DNA of 64,000 nt, from the NCBI RefSeq assembly GCF_002312815.1, contig NZ_NKQJ01000011.1:124001-188000 (forward strand), written 5' to 3'. The stretch is from Agaribacterium haliotis (GTDB lineage Bacteria > Pseudomonadota > Gammaproteobacteria > Pseudomonadales > Cellvibrionaceae). The notes below the pieces were generated by a model, which was not told the DNA's origin, ran no database searches, and was given only the letters and a program-made list of their open reading frames with translations. Every line of letters starts with the position of its first letter. The first letter of the stretch is position 1. Both the position numbers and the translations under genes were made by a program. Shown here piece after piece: positions 16,004 to 24,458 of the stretch.

Positions 16004-17050
16004 CGCGTTTGTAGTCGTAAACAGCTTATTGGCCGGGCTCAAAGCCCACAGGGCATCTGCGGCGAGTATCACTGCGGCGCTGGTCCAGCTGGGTTTTTCT
16101 CTGGGCCATATTTGCCGGCTTTGAAATTGATAGCCGGTCCAGAAGCCTCCATCGCCGTCTTGCCAGCGCAGTAATTGCCGCAAGAGTGTTTCAGCTTTGC
16201 TGTGCTGTTCGGCCGCGACCAGGGCGATTACGAGCTCGCTGCTTTCTGCAACGGTTATCCACGGCTCGTCGCTAACGCAGCGACAACCGTAGTCGCTGTG
16301 AACAAATTTATCCCAGCTTTGGGTAAGGCGCAGCTTTGCCTCTTGAGCACTTAAGGCGCCGGAGAGCACGGGGTAAAACCAATCCATGCTGAAGCGTTCT
16401 TTGCTCGGCCAGCTGCGGTCAAAACGCCAGGGTTTGTTGCGGATTGTTTCTTTCAGTTGCCGGTAGCTTTGCAGCCAGTCTTGATATGGCTGCTTGAGCA
16501 GCTCGGCTAAATAAATAGCGCACTCTAGCGAGCGCAAGATAGAGCTGCAGGCGGTTAGCAGGGCATCTTTGTTGAGTTTTTCGCAGCTCGACAGAGCCCA
16601 CTGGATATCACCCTCTGAGCTTTGCTGTTTACAGACAAAATTTATTGCGCGGGCGATCATTGGAAAAAAGCGCGATGCCTGTTCGGTATTGCCGCTGCAA
16701 AGCCAAAAGTGCCACAGCGCTGTAGCGGCATAGGCCACAAAGTTAGTTTCAATTTTTAAGCGGTCTTGTTTATTGCCGCCGCTGCCGAATTCAAGATTGT
16801 TGTCGCCTAAATAACAGGCGTACCAGGAGCCGTCGGGATTTTGCTGTTGTTCGAGCCACAAAAAACCGCGCTCTACCGCTTGCCAATCTTTGTATATAGA
16901 CAGGGCCATAAGCGCTTCGCAGTGATCCCAGGGGTCGAGCTTGGCACCTGCAAACCAGGGTACAGCGCCGCTTTCGAGTTGGCAGCTTTTAATATAGTTA
17001 TACGCTTTGTAGAGGGAGCGCTGTATTTGTTCGGCTGTTGCTTCAGTCAT
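15980..17050 (-). CDS. Prenyltransferase/squalene-cyclase-fold (alpha/alpha toroid) protein
   Basis: 356 aa. Repeating helical units with W-x-x-C/G turns and QQNPDGSWYACYLG and RWQDGDGGFWTGY motifs resemble the QW-like repeats of terpene cyclases and protein prenyltransferase beta subunits. The DxDD motif of class II cyclases is not evident, and the aromatic cavity residues cannot be judged by eye. It is the last gene of a minus-strand run, overlapping the stop of the methyltransferase by 8 nt. I recall proteins of this type being annotated only as prenyltransferase. The chemistry is unproven. Confidence 0.65.
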   Translation of the reverse strand: MTEATAEQIQRSLYKAYNYIKSCQLESGAVPWFAGAKLDPWDHCEALMALSIYKDWQAVERGFLWLEQQQNPDGSWYACYLGDNNLEFGSGGNKQDRLKIETNFVAYAATALWHFWLCSGNTEQASRFFPMIARAINFVCKQQSSEGDIQWALSSCEKLNKDALLTACSSILRSLECAIYLAELLKQPYQDWLQSYRQLKETIRNKPWRFDRSWPSKERFSMDWFYPVLSGALSAQEAKLRLTQSWDKFVHSDYGCRCVSDEPWITVAESSELVIALVAAEQHSKAETLLRQLLRWQDGDGGFWTGYQFQSRQIWPREKPSWTSAAVILAADALWALSPANKLFTTTNALFAAQHS

Positions 17051-17774
17051 GTTTAATAAAATAGCTTACTTGGCTTTTGCCTAATACAGGGTTGAGCAGT
17101 TTCTCCAGGCTGCGGGTAAGCAGCGGGCGTTTTAATAAATCCCAGACCAGTATTTTATGGTAGAGGCGGCACAGGAGAAAATCTTCGCCTTGGCGCCAGA
17201 ATAAGCAGCGCAGCCACCAATAGGGGCTGTGTAGGGCGTGAGCTTTATGCTTGCGTAGTTTTTGAAATTTTCTCTGCTGTATTGCTTGCTCGAGTTCATT
17301 TTTTTTGAAGATTCTAAGGTGCCCACCTTCGACTTGGTGGTAGGCCTTGCTTAAGGCCCAGCACAGTTGCTCTGGCCAGCGCGCGGGTACACTGACACTC
17401 AGACTGCCACCGGGTTTTAGGCAGCGTGTGATTTCATTGAGTACCTGCTGGTAGTCGTCGATGTGCTCAAGCACTTCAGAGCAAATAACATGCTCAAAGC
17501 TGTGCTCTTTAAATGGCAGTTTGTAAGCGTCTGCACACAAATAACTGGATATATTTAAGCTATCTTTGCTACTTGCTGCTGAATTTAGTTGCTGAAATTG
17601 CTCTTGCTTAGTTTGAGCGCGTTTTAGGTCGCCAAGATTTAAATCCAGTGCAACAACGTGGGCAGCGGGGAAATAAAATTGGCAGGCAATACTGTGGCGC
17701 CCCTCGCCGCAGCCGAGATCAAGTACGCGCGCACCGGGCTCAATGGCAAGGCTTTGAATATCGATGGTTTCCAA
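17043..17774 (-). CDS. Class I SAM-dependent methyltransferase (Methyltransf_11/25)
   Basis: 243 aa if it starts at the TTG at 17774, one base after the glycosyltransferase stop (TAA-A-TTG) and with GAGG nine bases upstream. An in-frame GTG at 17828 would overlap the previous gene by 53 bp. Motif I is VLDLGCGEG; the post-motif VICSEVLEHIDDY and the motif III LKPGGSLSVSVP are clear. The C-terminal KAYHQVEGGHLRIFKK resembles methyltransferases acting on lipid or quinone-like substrates. It sits in an operon between the GT4 gene and the toroid-fold gene. Confidence 0.82.
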   Translation of the reverse strand: METIDIQSLAIEPGARVLDLGCGEGRHSIACQFYFPAAHVVALDLNLGDLKRAQTKQEQFQQLNSAASSKDSLNISSYLCADAYKLPFKEHSFEHVICSEVLEHIDDYQQVLNEITRCLKPGGSLSVSVPARWPEQLCWALSKAYHQVEGGHLRIFKKNELEQAIQQRKFQKLRKHKAHALHSPYWWLRCLFWRQGEDFLLCRLYHKILVWDLLKRPLLTRSLEKLLNPVLGKSQVSYFIKHD

Positions 17775-17775
17775 T

Positions 17776-19071
17776 TTAGTTTGCCTCGAGCATATGCAGA
17801 TAATAAGTTTGCAAAGATTCGGCAACACGCTGCCAGCAGAAATTCTTTAAAGCGTGCTGGCGCGCTTTTAGTTCGGCTTGTTTTCTAAGCTCGGGCCTAT
17901 CTAAAAGTTGCTCTATCAGCAGGGCAAGTTTTTTGCTGTCGCCGGCAGGATAGATAAAACCTGCGTCTCCGAGCACTTCGGGCAAGGCGCCGCCATCGCT
18001 GCTGACAACGGTTCGGCCACAGGCGAGAGCCTCTGCCGCGGGCAGGCCAAAACCTTCATAGAGTGAGGGGCAAATAACCAGCGCGCTGCGATTGTACTGC
18101 TGCACTAATTGATCGGTGCTCAAAGCCTGCTTAAATACAATGTGTTTTTCAAGCTTAAGCTTTTTTAGCCGCTTTTCATTGGCCCCGCCTTTTTTTAACT
18201 CGCCGAGTAAAACCAGCTTTAGTTTGGGGTATTTATCTTTTAATAAAAACACAGCGTCAAATAGGCTGCCAATACCTTTTAAAGCTTGATCGCTTGAGCT
18301 GGTGCAAAACAGTGTGTAATGCTCACAGTCTATATTGCTGAGAGGGCGGAAGGTGTCGGTGTCGATGCCGTTGCTGATAACCGTGGTTTTTTCTTGAGCT
18401 CGATTAAAATAATGAGCAATATCTTTTTGGCTTTGTTTGCTCACCGTAATCACATGCTCAAGTTTTTTGACCACGTGTTCCTGCATTTTTATAAAACTAT
18501 ACCAGCGACGAATCAACAGGCGCCAAGTCTTATCCCTGGTTTCACTCAGCGCCAGTTCTCTGTCTCTGTGCACCGGGTGGTGGATGGTACTGACAACTTT
18601 ATAACCTTTGTTTTGCAGGGTGAGTAAAGGCGAAGCCAGGCTTTGGTTGTCGTGCACAATGTCGACGTCGTGGTTTTTTATGAGCTTGAGCACCCGCCGG
18701 GCAAAGCAGTAGGGCTCGGCAAAACTTCCGCTCAATTTGCTCCACCACTCATAGCTGTCGCTAAAACTCAGCAGGTGCTTGGCTTTTAGGCTGCGCAGCG
18801 GTTTTTCTTTTGCGTATAAATCCAGGCTCGGTACTTTGACCAACTCAATGTCTGCGTCGATATCGGGGTAGGGGGGGCCACTAAAGACAATAGGTTTGTG
18901 TCCGGCGCGTTTTAACGCGCGGCTTAAGTATTTTAGGTAGATGCCCTGGCCGCCGACAAAAGGGTGGCTGCGATAACCGAGCAGGGCCACACGCAGCTGT
19001 CGGGGCGCGGAAAAAGTTTTTGCTGTGGATGCCGCCGATGGCTGTGTATTTAAGTCAACCTTGCTATTCAT
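17776..19071 (-). CDS. Glycosyltransferase family 4
   Basis: 431 aa. Moves a sugar from an activated donor to an unknown acceptor with retention of configuration. The N-terminal Rossmann domain has the acceptor-side loop HPFVGGQGIYLKYLSRAL. The C-terminal donor domain carries VLLGELKKGG and the E-x7-E signature as EGFGLPAAEALACG, then VVSSDGGALPEVLGD. The start is ATG at 19071, with a long leader-like non-coding stretch upstream. It is the first gene of the GT4-methyltransferase-toroid operon, which could assemble or decorate a glycolipid or glycosylated small molecule. Confidence 0.88.
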   Translation of the reverse strand: MNSKVDLNTQPSAASTAKTFSAPRQLRVALLGYRSHPFVGGQGIYLKYLSRALKRAGHKPIVFSGPPYPDIDADIELVKVPSLDLYAKEKPLRSLKAKHLLSFSDSYEWWSKLSGSFAEPYCFARRVLKLIKNHDVDIVHDNQSLASPLLTLQNKGYKVVSTIHHPVHRDRELALSETRDKTWRLLIRRWYSFIKMQEHVVKKLEHVITVSKQSQKDIAHYFNRAQEKTTVISNGIDTDTFRPLSNIDCEHYTLFCTSSSDQALKGIGSLFDAVFLLKDKYPKLKLVLLGELKKGGANEKRLKKLKLEKHIVFKQALSTDQLVQQYNRSALVICPSLYEGFGLPAAEALACGRTVVSSDGGALPEVLGDAGFIYPAGDSKKLALLIEQLLDRPELRKQAELKARQHALKNFCWQRVAESLQTYYLHMLEAN

Positions 19072-19159
19072 AGTGCCGCCCGTATGAGGCGCAACAGAGT
19101 CGCATAGGCGTTAGCTTTGAACAAGAATAATTTGAACGGGGCCGAACAAGGCAAAGTAG

Positions 19160-19491
19160 CGGTGAACCGAGCGCTTACTGCGAGAGCTTCAATCAGAGCG
19201 GTAGGCTCTGGTTCACCGAGAAGAACCTGGCGGGAGGCTAAGAACCCGCCAAGTCGGTGGTGACAGCTGCGCGTATGCACCTTGGGCCGCCACCAAATAA
19301 TGTGGGCTCCGTGATCTAATCCGCTTCGCCTTCAATAAAAGGTTTCCGAAACGGCCGGAGCCCGAGGATTTTGCCCTGTCTATCAGGGAAGCTAACAATC
19401 TTCCCGAGCAAAACCCATCAAAGGGGTGGGCGCATCCTGCGCCCATGGCATCCTTCGATGCCGAGGGTAGGTGAGAGATGGAGCACCTACC
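19160..19491 (-). ncRNA. Candidate structured non-coding RNA: chain of perfect stems upstream of the GT4 gene
   Basis: No protein-coding frame is credible between 19072 and 19548, but about 330 nt fold into consecutive exact inverted repeats. Arms: 19160-19167 with 19211-19218 (CGGTGAAC), enclosing 19194-19199/19205-19210; 19228-19234/19245-19251 (TGGCGGG); 19256-19260/19290-19294; 19304-19311/19356-19363 (GGGCTCCG); 19386-19391/19400-19405; 19427-19433/19439-19445 (TGGGCGC); 19447-19452/19457-19462; 19466-19473/19484-19491 (GGTAGGTG). I could not match it to RNase P RNA, tmRNA, 6S or SRP RNA. The minus strand is suggested because the flanking 44-aa gene and GT4 operon read that way; strand and expression are unproven. 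Confidence 0.5.
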
Positions 19492-19548
19492 GAGGGGTCG
19501 CTAGAAGCCCAGCTTAAATCGTGGGCCCCTGTCATTCTTTGCAGAGTT

Positions 19549-19683
19549 TTAGTGTGCTGGACGATTCTTGGCGGCCAGTTTTTCGCAGTACACCAACAGA
19601 GCACCACCAACCAGACCAATGACAGCAATACCGCCGAGGCTGATCCACATGCCAAGGCCGGAAACAAATACGGCTTCGCTCAT
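19549..19683 (-). CDS. Small single-span membrane protein, 44 aa
   Basis: Too short for usual ORF cut-offs. It reads M-S-E-A-V-F-V-S-G-L, then a hydrophobic glycine-rich span (about residues 8-33, ending GALLVYCEKLA) and a short basic tail KNRPAH. An AGAAG sits about 11 bases before the ATG. The pattern of polar start, one membrane helix and positive end is that of a genuine small membrane protein with the C terminus in the cytoplasm. It lies head to head with hisB (140 bp between starts) and upstream of the structured region. Function unknown. Confidence 0.6.
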   Translation of the reverse strand: MSEAVFVSGLGMWISLGGIAVIGLVGGALLVYCEKLAAKNRPAH

Positions 19684-19787
19684 CTTTGTTTATCTTCTGT
19701 TAATGAATTTGTTGAGTGCTACTTTACGCCTCTTAGCTGGCGCCAATTTGATGGATATCAATAGATGTGCCGAGCCGAGCAAAAGGC

Positions 19788-19793
19788 TATAAT
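19788..19793 (+). promoter_or_regulatory. Consensus -10 box upstream of hisB
   Basis: A perfect TATAAT lies 30 bp before the hisB ATG. No good -35 hexamer is at 16-18 bp, so the promoter may rely on an activator or on the extended AT content. Confidence 0.45.
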
Positions 19794-19823
19794 TCGCTGC
19801 TTTCCAATGTGTGAGTAAGCTTC

Positions 19824-20417
19824 ATGACAGCACGTACCGCGATCGTTAGCCGCGACACTTCTGAAACTCAAATAAAAATCGAGTTGAACATCGATGGCAA
19901 AGGCAATGCGAAGTTTGACACCGGTGTGCCTTTTCTCGAGCACATGATGGATCAGATCGCCCGCCACGGCCTGATTGATATGGATGTGTATTGCAATGGC
20001 GATACCCACATTGACGATCACCACACAGTTGAAGATATTGGCATTACCTTTGGCAAGGCGATCAACCAGGCCCTGGGTGATAAAAAAGGCATCGTGCGTT
20101 ACGGCCACTCTTACGTGCCGCTCGATGGTTCACTGTCGCGAGTGGTGATCGACTTCAGTGGTCGCCCGGGCATTGAAATGCACATTCCTTTTACCCAAAA
20201 ACGCATTGGCAACTTTGATACCGAACTGTTTCTGGAATTTTTCCGCGGTTTTGTCAATCACGCCCAGGTGACTTTGCACATCGACAACCTGCGCGGTGAC
20301 AACGCCCACCACCAGGCCGAAACCGTATTCAAAGCATTTGGCCGCGCCCTGCGCATGGCCATGGCCAAAGACGAGCGCCTCGGCGATATTATGCCATCCA
20401 CCAAGGGCACGCTATGA
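19824..20417 (+). CDS. hisB: Imidazoleglycerol-phosphate dehydratase
   Basis: 197 aa, the short monofunctional form without the histidinol-phosphatase domain of enteric HisB. Sixth enzyme step of histidine synthesis: removes water from imidazole glycerol phosphate using two Mn2+ ions. Metal-binding duplicated motifs are visible: FLEHMMDQ and [12 protein letters not shown] in the first half, [11 protein letters not shown] and [19 protein letters not shown] in the second. The stop overlaps the hisH start by 4 nt (ATGA). Confidence 0.97.
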   Translation: MTARTAIVSRDTSETQIKIELNIDGKGNAKFDTGVPFLEHMMDQIARHGLIDMDVYCNGDTHIDDHHTVEDIGITFGKAINQALGDKKGIVRYGHSYVPLDGSLSRVVIDFSGRPGIEMHIPFTQKRIGNFDTELFLEFFRGFVNHAQVTLHIDNLRGDNAHHQAETVFKAFGRALRMAMAKDERLGDIMPSTKGTL

Positions 20418-21070
20418 CAAGCATTGCGGTAATTGACTACGGCATGGGCAACCTGCATTCGGTTGCCTCGGCTATTCACAAAGTCGCCCCGGATGCCCAA
20501 GTTCATGTGACCAGCGACCACCAGGTTGTAAAAAACGCCGATAAAGTGCTCTTCCCCGGCGTTGGCGCAATCCGTGACTGCATGGCCGAAATACGCCGCT
20601 TGGGTTTTGACCAGCTTGTTGCCGATGAAATCGCCAGCGGCAAACCTCTGCTGGCGATCTGTGTTGGCATGCAAGCTCTGATGAAACAAAGCCAAGAAAA
20701 CGGTGGTGTCGACTGCCTAGCTCATTTCGACGGCGACGTTGAGTTTTTCTCGAAAAATGAGCGTTTTTTGCAAACCTCGAGCTACAACAAGCACAAGGTT
20801 CCCCACATGGGCTGGAACCAAGTGCAACGCGTACTCGAGCACCCGCTGTGGCACGGCATCAACGACCAGAGCCGCTTTTATTTTGTGCACAGCTACTTTG
20901 TGCGTTTGAACGAACAAAGCATCGAAGCCGGGCGCTGCCACTACGGCCTCGATTTCACCGCGGCTGTAGTCAAAGACAACGTTTTTGCGACCCAATTCCA
21001 CCCGGAAAAAAGTCACGATGCCGGTTTACAGCTGTTAAAGAATTTTGTTGCTTGGGACGGTAGTTTCTAA
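20414..21070 (+). CDS. hisH: Imidazole glycerol phosphate synthase, glutaminase subunit
   Basis: 218 aa. Supplies ammonia from glutamine to HisF. A class I glutamine amidotransferase: oxyanion strand FPGVGA, nucleophile Cys in LAICVGMQ, and the His-Glu pair in ATQFHPEKS. Complete. It overlaps hisB by 4 nt, but 195 bp containing a structured repeat separate it from hisA, an unusual gap for this operon. Confidence 0.97.
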   Translation: MTSIAVIDYGMGNLHSVASAIHKVAPDAQVHVTSDHQVVKNADKVLFPGVGAIRDCMAEIRRLGFDQLVADEIASGKPLLAICVGMQALMKQSQENGGVDCLAHFDGDVEFFSKNERFLQTSSYNKHKVPHMGWNQVQRVLEHPLWHGINDQSRFYFVHSYFVRLNEQSIEAGRCHYGLDFTAAVVKDNVFATQFHPEKSHDAGLQLLKNFVAWDGSF

Positions 21071-21125
21071 GTTTTATTTTTATCAGAACTTTAGTTCTAA
21101 CTGGATTTGGCACCCGAACTGAGGT

Positions 21126-21224
21126 CTTGGCGGGGCGCCCTAATCAGACCATCTGCGACAGGATGTCGCGGCTGAGCCCCCAAGGATGGGTTTACGGCGA
21201 GTCTGAGTAGGGCGCCCCGCCAAG
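21126..21224. repeat. Structured extragenic repeat, copy 1 (three-way-junction-like), inside the his operon
   Basis: 99 bp. Outer arms CTTGGCGGGGCGCCCTA (21126-21142) and its exact complement (21208-21224) continue, after one mismatch, into TCAGAC/GTCTGA. Inside are a hairpin GCGACA-GGA-TGTCGC and a second short stem formed around CCCCCAAGGATGGG, then TTTACGGCG. A related element sits at 41727-41808 with different outer arms but the same inner layout and shared GAGCCCCCA...ATGGGTT.ACGGCG core. It lies between hisH and hisA, so it is probably transcribed. Confidence 0.85.
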
Positions 21225-21265
21225 GCCGGATATCGAAGTGCTGAGCCCAACTACAGGTAGTAAGT

Positions 21266-22003
21266 ATGTTAATTATTCCTGCGATTGATCTTAAAGATGG
21301 CGCCTGTGTACGACTGCGTCAGGGCCTGATGGAAGACAGCACAGTCTTCTCCGACGACCCGGTATCCATGGCTGCAAAATGGGTAGACGCCGGCTGTCGC
21401 CGCCTACACCTTGTCGACCTGAACGGCGCCTTTGACGGCAAACCCGTCAACGGGGAAATCGTCACCGCAATCTCCAAGGCCTACCCAGAGCTTCCTATTC
21501 AGATCGGCGGTGGCATCCGCAGCGCCGAAACCATCGAAGCGTATTTAGAGGCCGGTGTTAACTACCTGATTATCGGTACTAAGGCGGTAAAAGAGCCCGA
21601 ATTTGTGACCGAAATGTGCAAGCGTTTCCCCGGCCACATTATTGTTGGGCTCGACGCAAAAGATGGCCTTGTTGCCACTGACGGCTGGGCTGAAGTCAGC
21701 TCGGTTAAAGCCACCGAACTTGCCAAGCGTTTTGAGCAGGACGGCGTCAACGAAATTGTCTACACCGACATCGCCCGCGACGGCATGATGCAGGGTGTCA
21801 ATGTCGAAGCGACTCTGGCCATGGCTGAAGCCTCAAGTATTCCGGTTATCGCCTCCGGTGGCATCACTAATATGGATGATATCAAAGCTTTGAGCGCCGT
21901 CAGTGCGCGCGGTATCAGCGGGGCGATCACTGGCCGCGCGATTTACGAAGGCACCCTCGATGTTGCAGATGCCCAGAGCTACTGCGACCAGAACTCTAAA
22001 TAG
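21266..22003 (+). CDS. hisA: Phosphoribosyl-formimino-AICAR phosphate (ProFAR) isomerase
   Basis: 245 aa TIM barrel. Amadori isomerisation of ProFAR to PRFAR, the HisF substrate. Catalytic Asp in IPAIDLKDG (Asp8), the second catalytic Asp in YTDIARDGM, phosphate loops IGGGIRS and ASGGITN. All intact. Followed after 20 bp by hisF. Confidence 0.97.
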   Translation: MLIIPAIDLKDGACVRLRQGLMEDSTVFSDDPVSMAAKWVDAGCRRLHLVDLNGAFDGKPVNGEIVTAISKAYPELPIQIGGGIRSAETIEAYLEAGVNYLIIGTKAVKEPEFVTEMCKRFPGHIIVGLDAKDGLVATDGWAEVSSVKATELAKRFEQDGVNEIVYTDIARDGMMQGVNVEATLAMAEASSIPVIASGGITNMDDIKALSAVSARGISGAITGRAIYEGTLDVADAQSYCDQNSK

Positions 22004-22023
22004 GCATAGTAATAGGTACTGAC

Positions 22024-22797
22024 ATGGCGCTCGCTAAACGAATTATCCCCTGCCTCGATGTCGACAACGGTCGCGTAGTTAAAGGTGTGCAGTTTATCGA
22101 TATCCGCGATGCCGGTGACCCGGTAGAGGTTGCCAAGCGCTACAACGAAGCCGGTGCCGATGAGATTACCTTTCTCGATATCACCGCCACGCACGAAGGT
22201 CGCGACACCACCGTGCATACGGTCGAGAAAATTGCCGCCGAAGTATTTATCCCGCTGACCGTTGGCGGCGGCATACGCGAGCTGTCCGATATCCGCTGTA
22301 TGCTCAACGCCGGGGCCGATAAAGTCGGCATTAACTCCGCTGCGGTAAAGCGCCCGGAGTTTGTGCGCGAAGCTTCTGAGAAGTTCGGTGCCCAGTGTAT
22401 TGTTGTTGCGATTGACGCACGGCGGGTTAGCAAAGCCGGTGAGCCGGGCAAGTGGGAAATCTTCACTCACGGCGGCCGCAAAGGCACGGGTATTGACGCG
22501 GTTGAATGGGCTAAAAAAATGGCCGATTTTGGCGCCGGTGAAATTTTGCTGACCAGTATGGACGGCGATGGCACTAAAAACGGTTACGATATTGAATTGA
22601 CCAAGGCCGTGGTCGATGCGGTCGATGTGCCGGTGATCGCCTCTGGCGGTGTAGGTAATCTCGACCACCTGGCCGATGGTGTTGATTTGGCTGGTGCCGA
22701 TGCCGTACTGGCAGCGAGCATTTTTCATTTTGGTGAATACAGCATCGCCGAAGCCAAGCAACACATGGCTGAACGCGGTATTGAGGTTCGCTTGTAA
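22024..22797 (+). CDS. hisF: Imidazole glycerol phosphate synthase, cyclase subunit
   Basis: 257 aa TIM barrel; closes the imidazole ring using ammonia channelled from HisH and releases AICAR. Catalytic Asp in [14 protein letters not shown] (Asp11) and in [10 protein letters not shown]; phosphate loops VGGGIRE and ASGGVGN. Intact. Last gene of the unit, followed by a strong terminator; hisIE and hisGDC are not in this window. Confidence 0.97.
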   Translation: MALAKRIIPCLDVDNGRVVKGVQFIDIRDAGDPVEVAKRYNEAGADEITFLDITATHEGRDTTVHTVEKIAAEVFIPLTVGGGIRELSDIRCMLNAGADKVGINSAAVKRPEFVREASEKFGAQCIVVAIDARRVSKAGEPGKWEIFTHGGRKGTGIDAVEWAKKMADFGAGEILLTSMDGDGTKNGYDIELTKAVVDAVDVPVIASGGVGNLDHLADGVDLAGADAVLAASIFHFGEYSIAEAKQHMAERGIEVRL

Positions 22798-22826
22798 CTG
22801 CTTTTGCCTGGTCTTAGTTGATTATA

Positions 22827-22864
22827 AAAAAGCCCCTGGCTCAGTGTTGAGCCAGGGGCTTTTT
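22827..22864 (+). terminator. Strong Rho-independent terminator after hisF
   Basis: A perfect 13-bp stem AGCCCCTGGCTCA / TGAGCCAGGGGCT with a GTGT loop, preceded by A-run and followed by T-run, so it can work for both strands and also ends the convergent gene at 22894. Confidence 0.95.
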
Positions 22865-22893
22865 ATTTAGAAATTCACAGTTTGGGCGCTTTG

Positions 22894-23118
22894 TTAGGCG
22901 GCCGATGGCGCGTAGTTTGACAGGGTCTGGCTGACTGACGGGCCGGCGTGAAGAACAAAGTCGATAAAGTCGCTAACACCCGTTTCTGCTTCGCAAAGTG
23001 TGTCGAAGGGGCCAATAGCAACGCCTTCACGAGTGTTGTAGTACCAATAACCTTCTTCCTGGAAAAAGCGGCTACTGCGTTTGGGGGAAATGTCGTGCTG
23101 TTCACCGATACGGTTCAT
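22894..23118 (-). CDS. DUF6316-like small protein
   Basis: 74 aa with an ideal AGGAGGT before its ATG, so strongly translated. The core is RFFQEEGYWYYNTREG followed by GPFDTLCEAETGVSDFIDF, a small alpha/beta unit recalled as DUF6316 in marine gammaproteobacteria. No signal peptide. Single gene, sharing the bidirectional terminator with hisF. Function unknown. Confidence 0.75.
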   Translation of the reverse strand: MNRIGEQHDISPKRSSRFFQEEGYWYYNTREGVAIGPFDTLCEAETGVSDFIDFVLHAGPSVSQTLSNYAPSAA

Positions 23119-23441
23119 GGTGTACCTCCTAAGCTGCTATCCATAGTGCTTAATCATCAGGCCCTTGGGCCCAGTTGAGTTGCGAAACCAGAAGATGTTC
23201 GCGCTTGCTTGCCGTTAGTTTATCTTCAGGATTGATGTCGTTGAATAAAAACTGCTGGCGCTTAAGTCATCTATGTATTCGCTACAGATCACTATAGCCC
23301 CGTGAGGCGGTGCAAACAAGCCCTTGCAAGCATGGCACAGTTTCTGTCTAAGTCACTGACAAATTCGATCAAATGTAGTGACAAAAACGTGCATTTGGCG
23401 GATTAAGCTGTTGTCTATTACGCAAAAACTAGAACAAGCTG
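23119..23441. other. Intergenic region without recognisable genes
   Basis: About 320 bases between the DUF6316-like gene and the end of the yibQ-like gene. It should contain the promoter of the DUF6316-like gene. I see no ORF with a ribosome site, no strong hairpin and no repeat. Confidence 0.5.
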
Positions 23442-24458
23442 CTAACGGGGCTTGCTTGCTGGGTTCGCTAGAGGTTTGGCCAAGCTTTGGGTTTTTGCTG
23501 TGCCAAGCGCCAGTTCTGGGCTTTGTTTACGGTTTATATTAAGCGCTTCAGAGGCGTAATGCAGTTCAAAGCCCTCTTTTTCAAGTGCCGGAAGCTCGTT
23601 GCGCAAGGCATTGAGGGTTAGATCGTGAGGGTGGCCAATGGCGATTGCCTGGCCGTGTTGCCGCGCAATCTTGCGCAGCCTTACAAAAGCTTGGCCGATG
23701 GCTTCGGCACTGATTTCGTGATCGATAAACACGTCGCGCTCTGAGTGTGGCAAGCCCGCTGCGAGCGCTGCGTTTGCGGCTTGCGAGGCGGCATTCGTGC
23801 GGCTGTCGATAAAAAACAGCTCTTTGTCGGCCAGGCTTTGCATCAGCCAATCCATGCGCTCGCGGTCGGCAGTAAGCTTGCTGCCGCCGTGGTTGTTGAC
23901 ACCGACCACCCACGGATGTTGCTCGAGAAGTTGCTTTAGAGCGGCATCAAAGCTTGTTTTATCCATGCTGGTATTGAGCCCGTCTTCCCACTTGTCCGTG
24001 TTTAACGGTTCCATAGGGATGTGCAAAATAAGCTCGTGCCCGGCCTCAATGGCCAGTTCGGCGGCGCGCTGGGCGTGAGGTGAATTGGGAATAATGGCGA
24101 GTGTCAGTGGGTAGAGTAATTGAGCAAGTTTTTTTGAGCCTTCGAGGTCGTAGCCGAGGTCGTCGATAATAATCACGATCTTGGGCGGAGCGCTCTCTTG
24201 CTCAGATATCGTTTCTGGCGCCTGAGCTTCGGAGTTTGTAAGTACTTGCTTTCTATGATTTGGGCTCGGCTTGGAAACTGCAGTTGCGATAGGGCTTGCG
24301 GCCATTGCGCGGGCGCCAACTGGCTGATGGTTTTGCTGTATAAGCGGCGCGGCTTCTTGCTCTTGTCTTAGCTCTTGTTTTGAGGGCTCCGGCTCGGCCT
24401 GTTTATTACAGGCACTCAAGCCGGCTAGCAGCGCAAAGGTAAGCAGTGTTGCCCTCAA
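23442..24458 (-). CDS. Divergent polysaccharide deacetylase family lipoprotein (YibQ-like)
   Basis: 338 aa. N-terminal lipobox L-S-A-C (Cys17), then a Pro/Gln/Glu-rich linker to about residue 92. The deacetylase-like barrel starts at KIVIIIDDLGYD and continues with LTLAIIPNSPHA, HIPMEP and FIDSRTN. The usual NNHMG motif reads NNHGG here. In E. coli yibQ sits with envC and gpmM, as it does here. The family's enzyme activity is uncertain; a role around cell-wall metabolism is inferred from the neighbours. The start overlaps the ctp stop by 4 nt. Confidence 0.88.
   Translation of the reverse strand: MRATLLTFALLAGLSACNKQAEPEPSKQELRQEQEAAPLIQQNHQPVGARAMAASPIATAVSKPSPNHRKQVLTNSEAQAPETISEQESAPPKIVIIIDDLGYDLEGSKKLAQLLYPLTLAIIPNSPHAQRAAELAIEAGHELILHIPMEPLNTDKWEDGLNTSMDKTSFDAALKQLLEQHPWVVGVNNHGGSKLTADRERMDWLMQSLADKELFFIDSRTNAASQAANAALAAGLPHSERDVFIDHEISAEAIGQAFVRLRKIARQHGQAIAIGHPHDLTLNALRNELPALEKEGFELHYASEALNINRKQSPELALGTAKTQSLAKPLANPASKPR

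Noticed and set aside
19160-19491. CsrB/RsmZ-type CsrA-titrating RNA
   Set aside because: Only two hairpins present AGGAT-type motifs on the minus strand; true members carry many GGA loops in simple stems.
19072-19548. Integron attC-like sites, suggested by TAGGCGTTAG and successive hairpins
   Set aside because: No paired 7-bp core sites at the ends of one palindrome, no cassette ORFs and no integrase in the window.
19068-19667. Several minus-strand ORFs of 70-91 aa in different frames, possibly a frameshifted gene
   Set aside because: Translations show no domain pattern, composition is Cys/Arg/Pro-rich as in shadow frames, and the region is better explained by stacked stem-loops.
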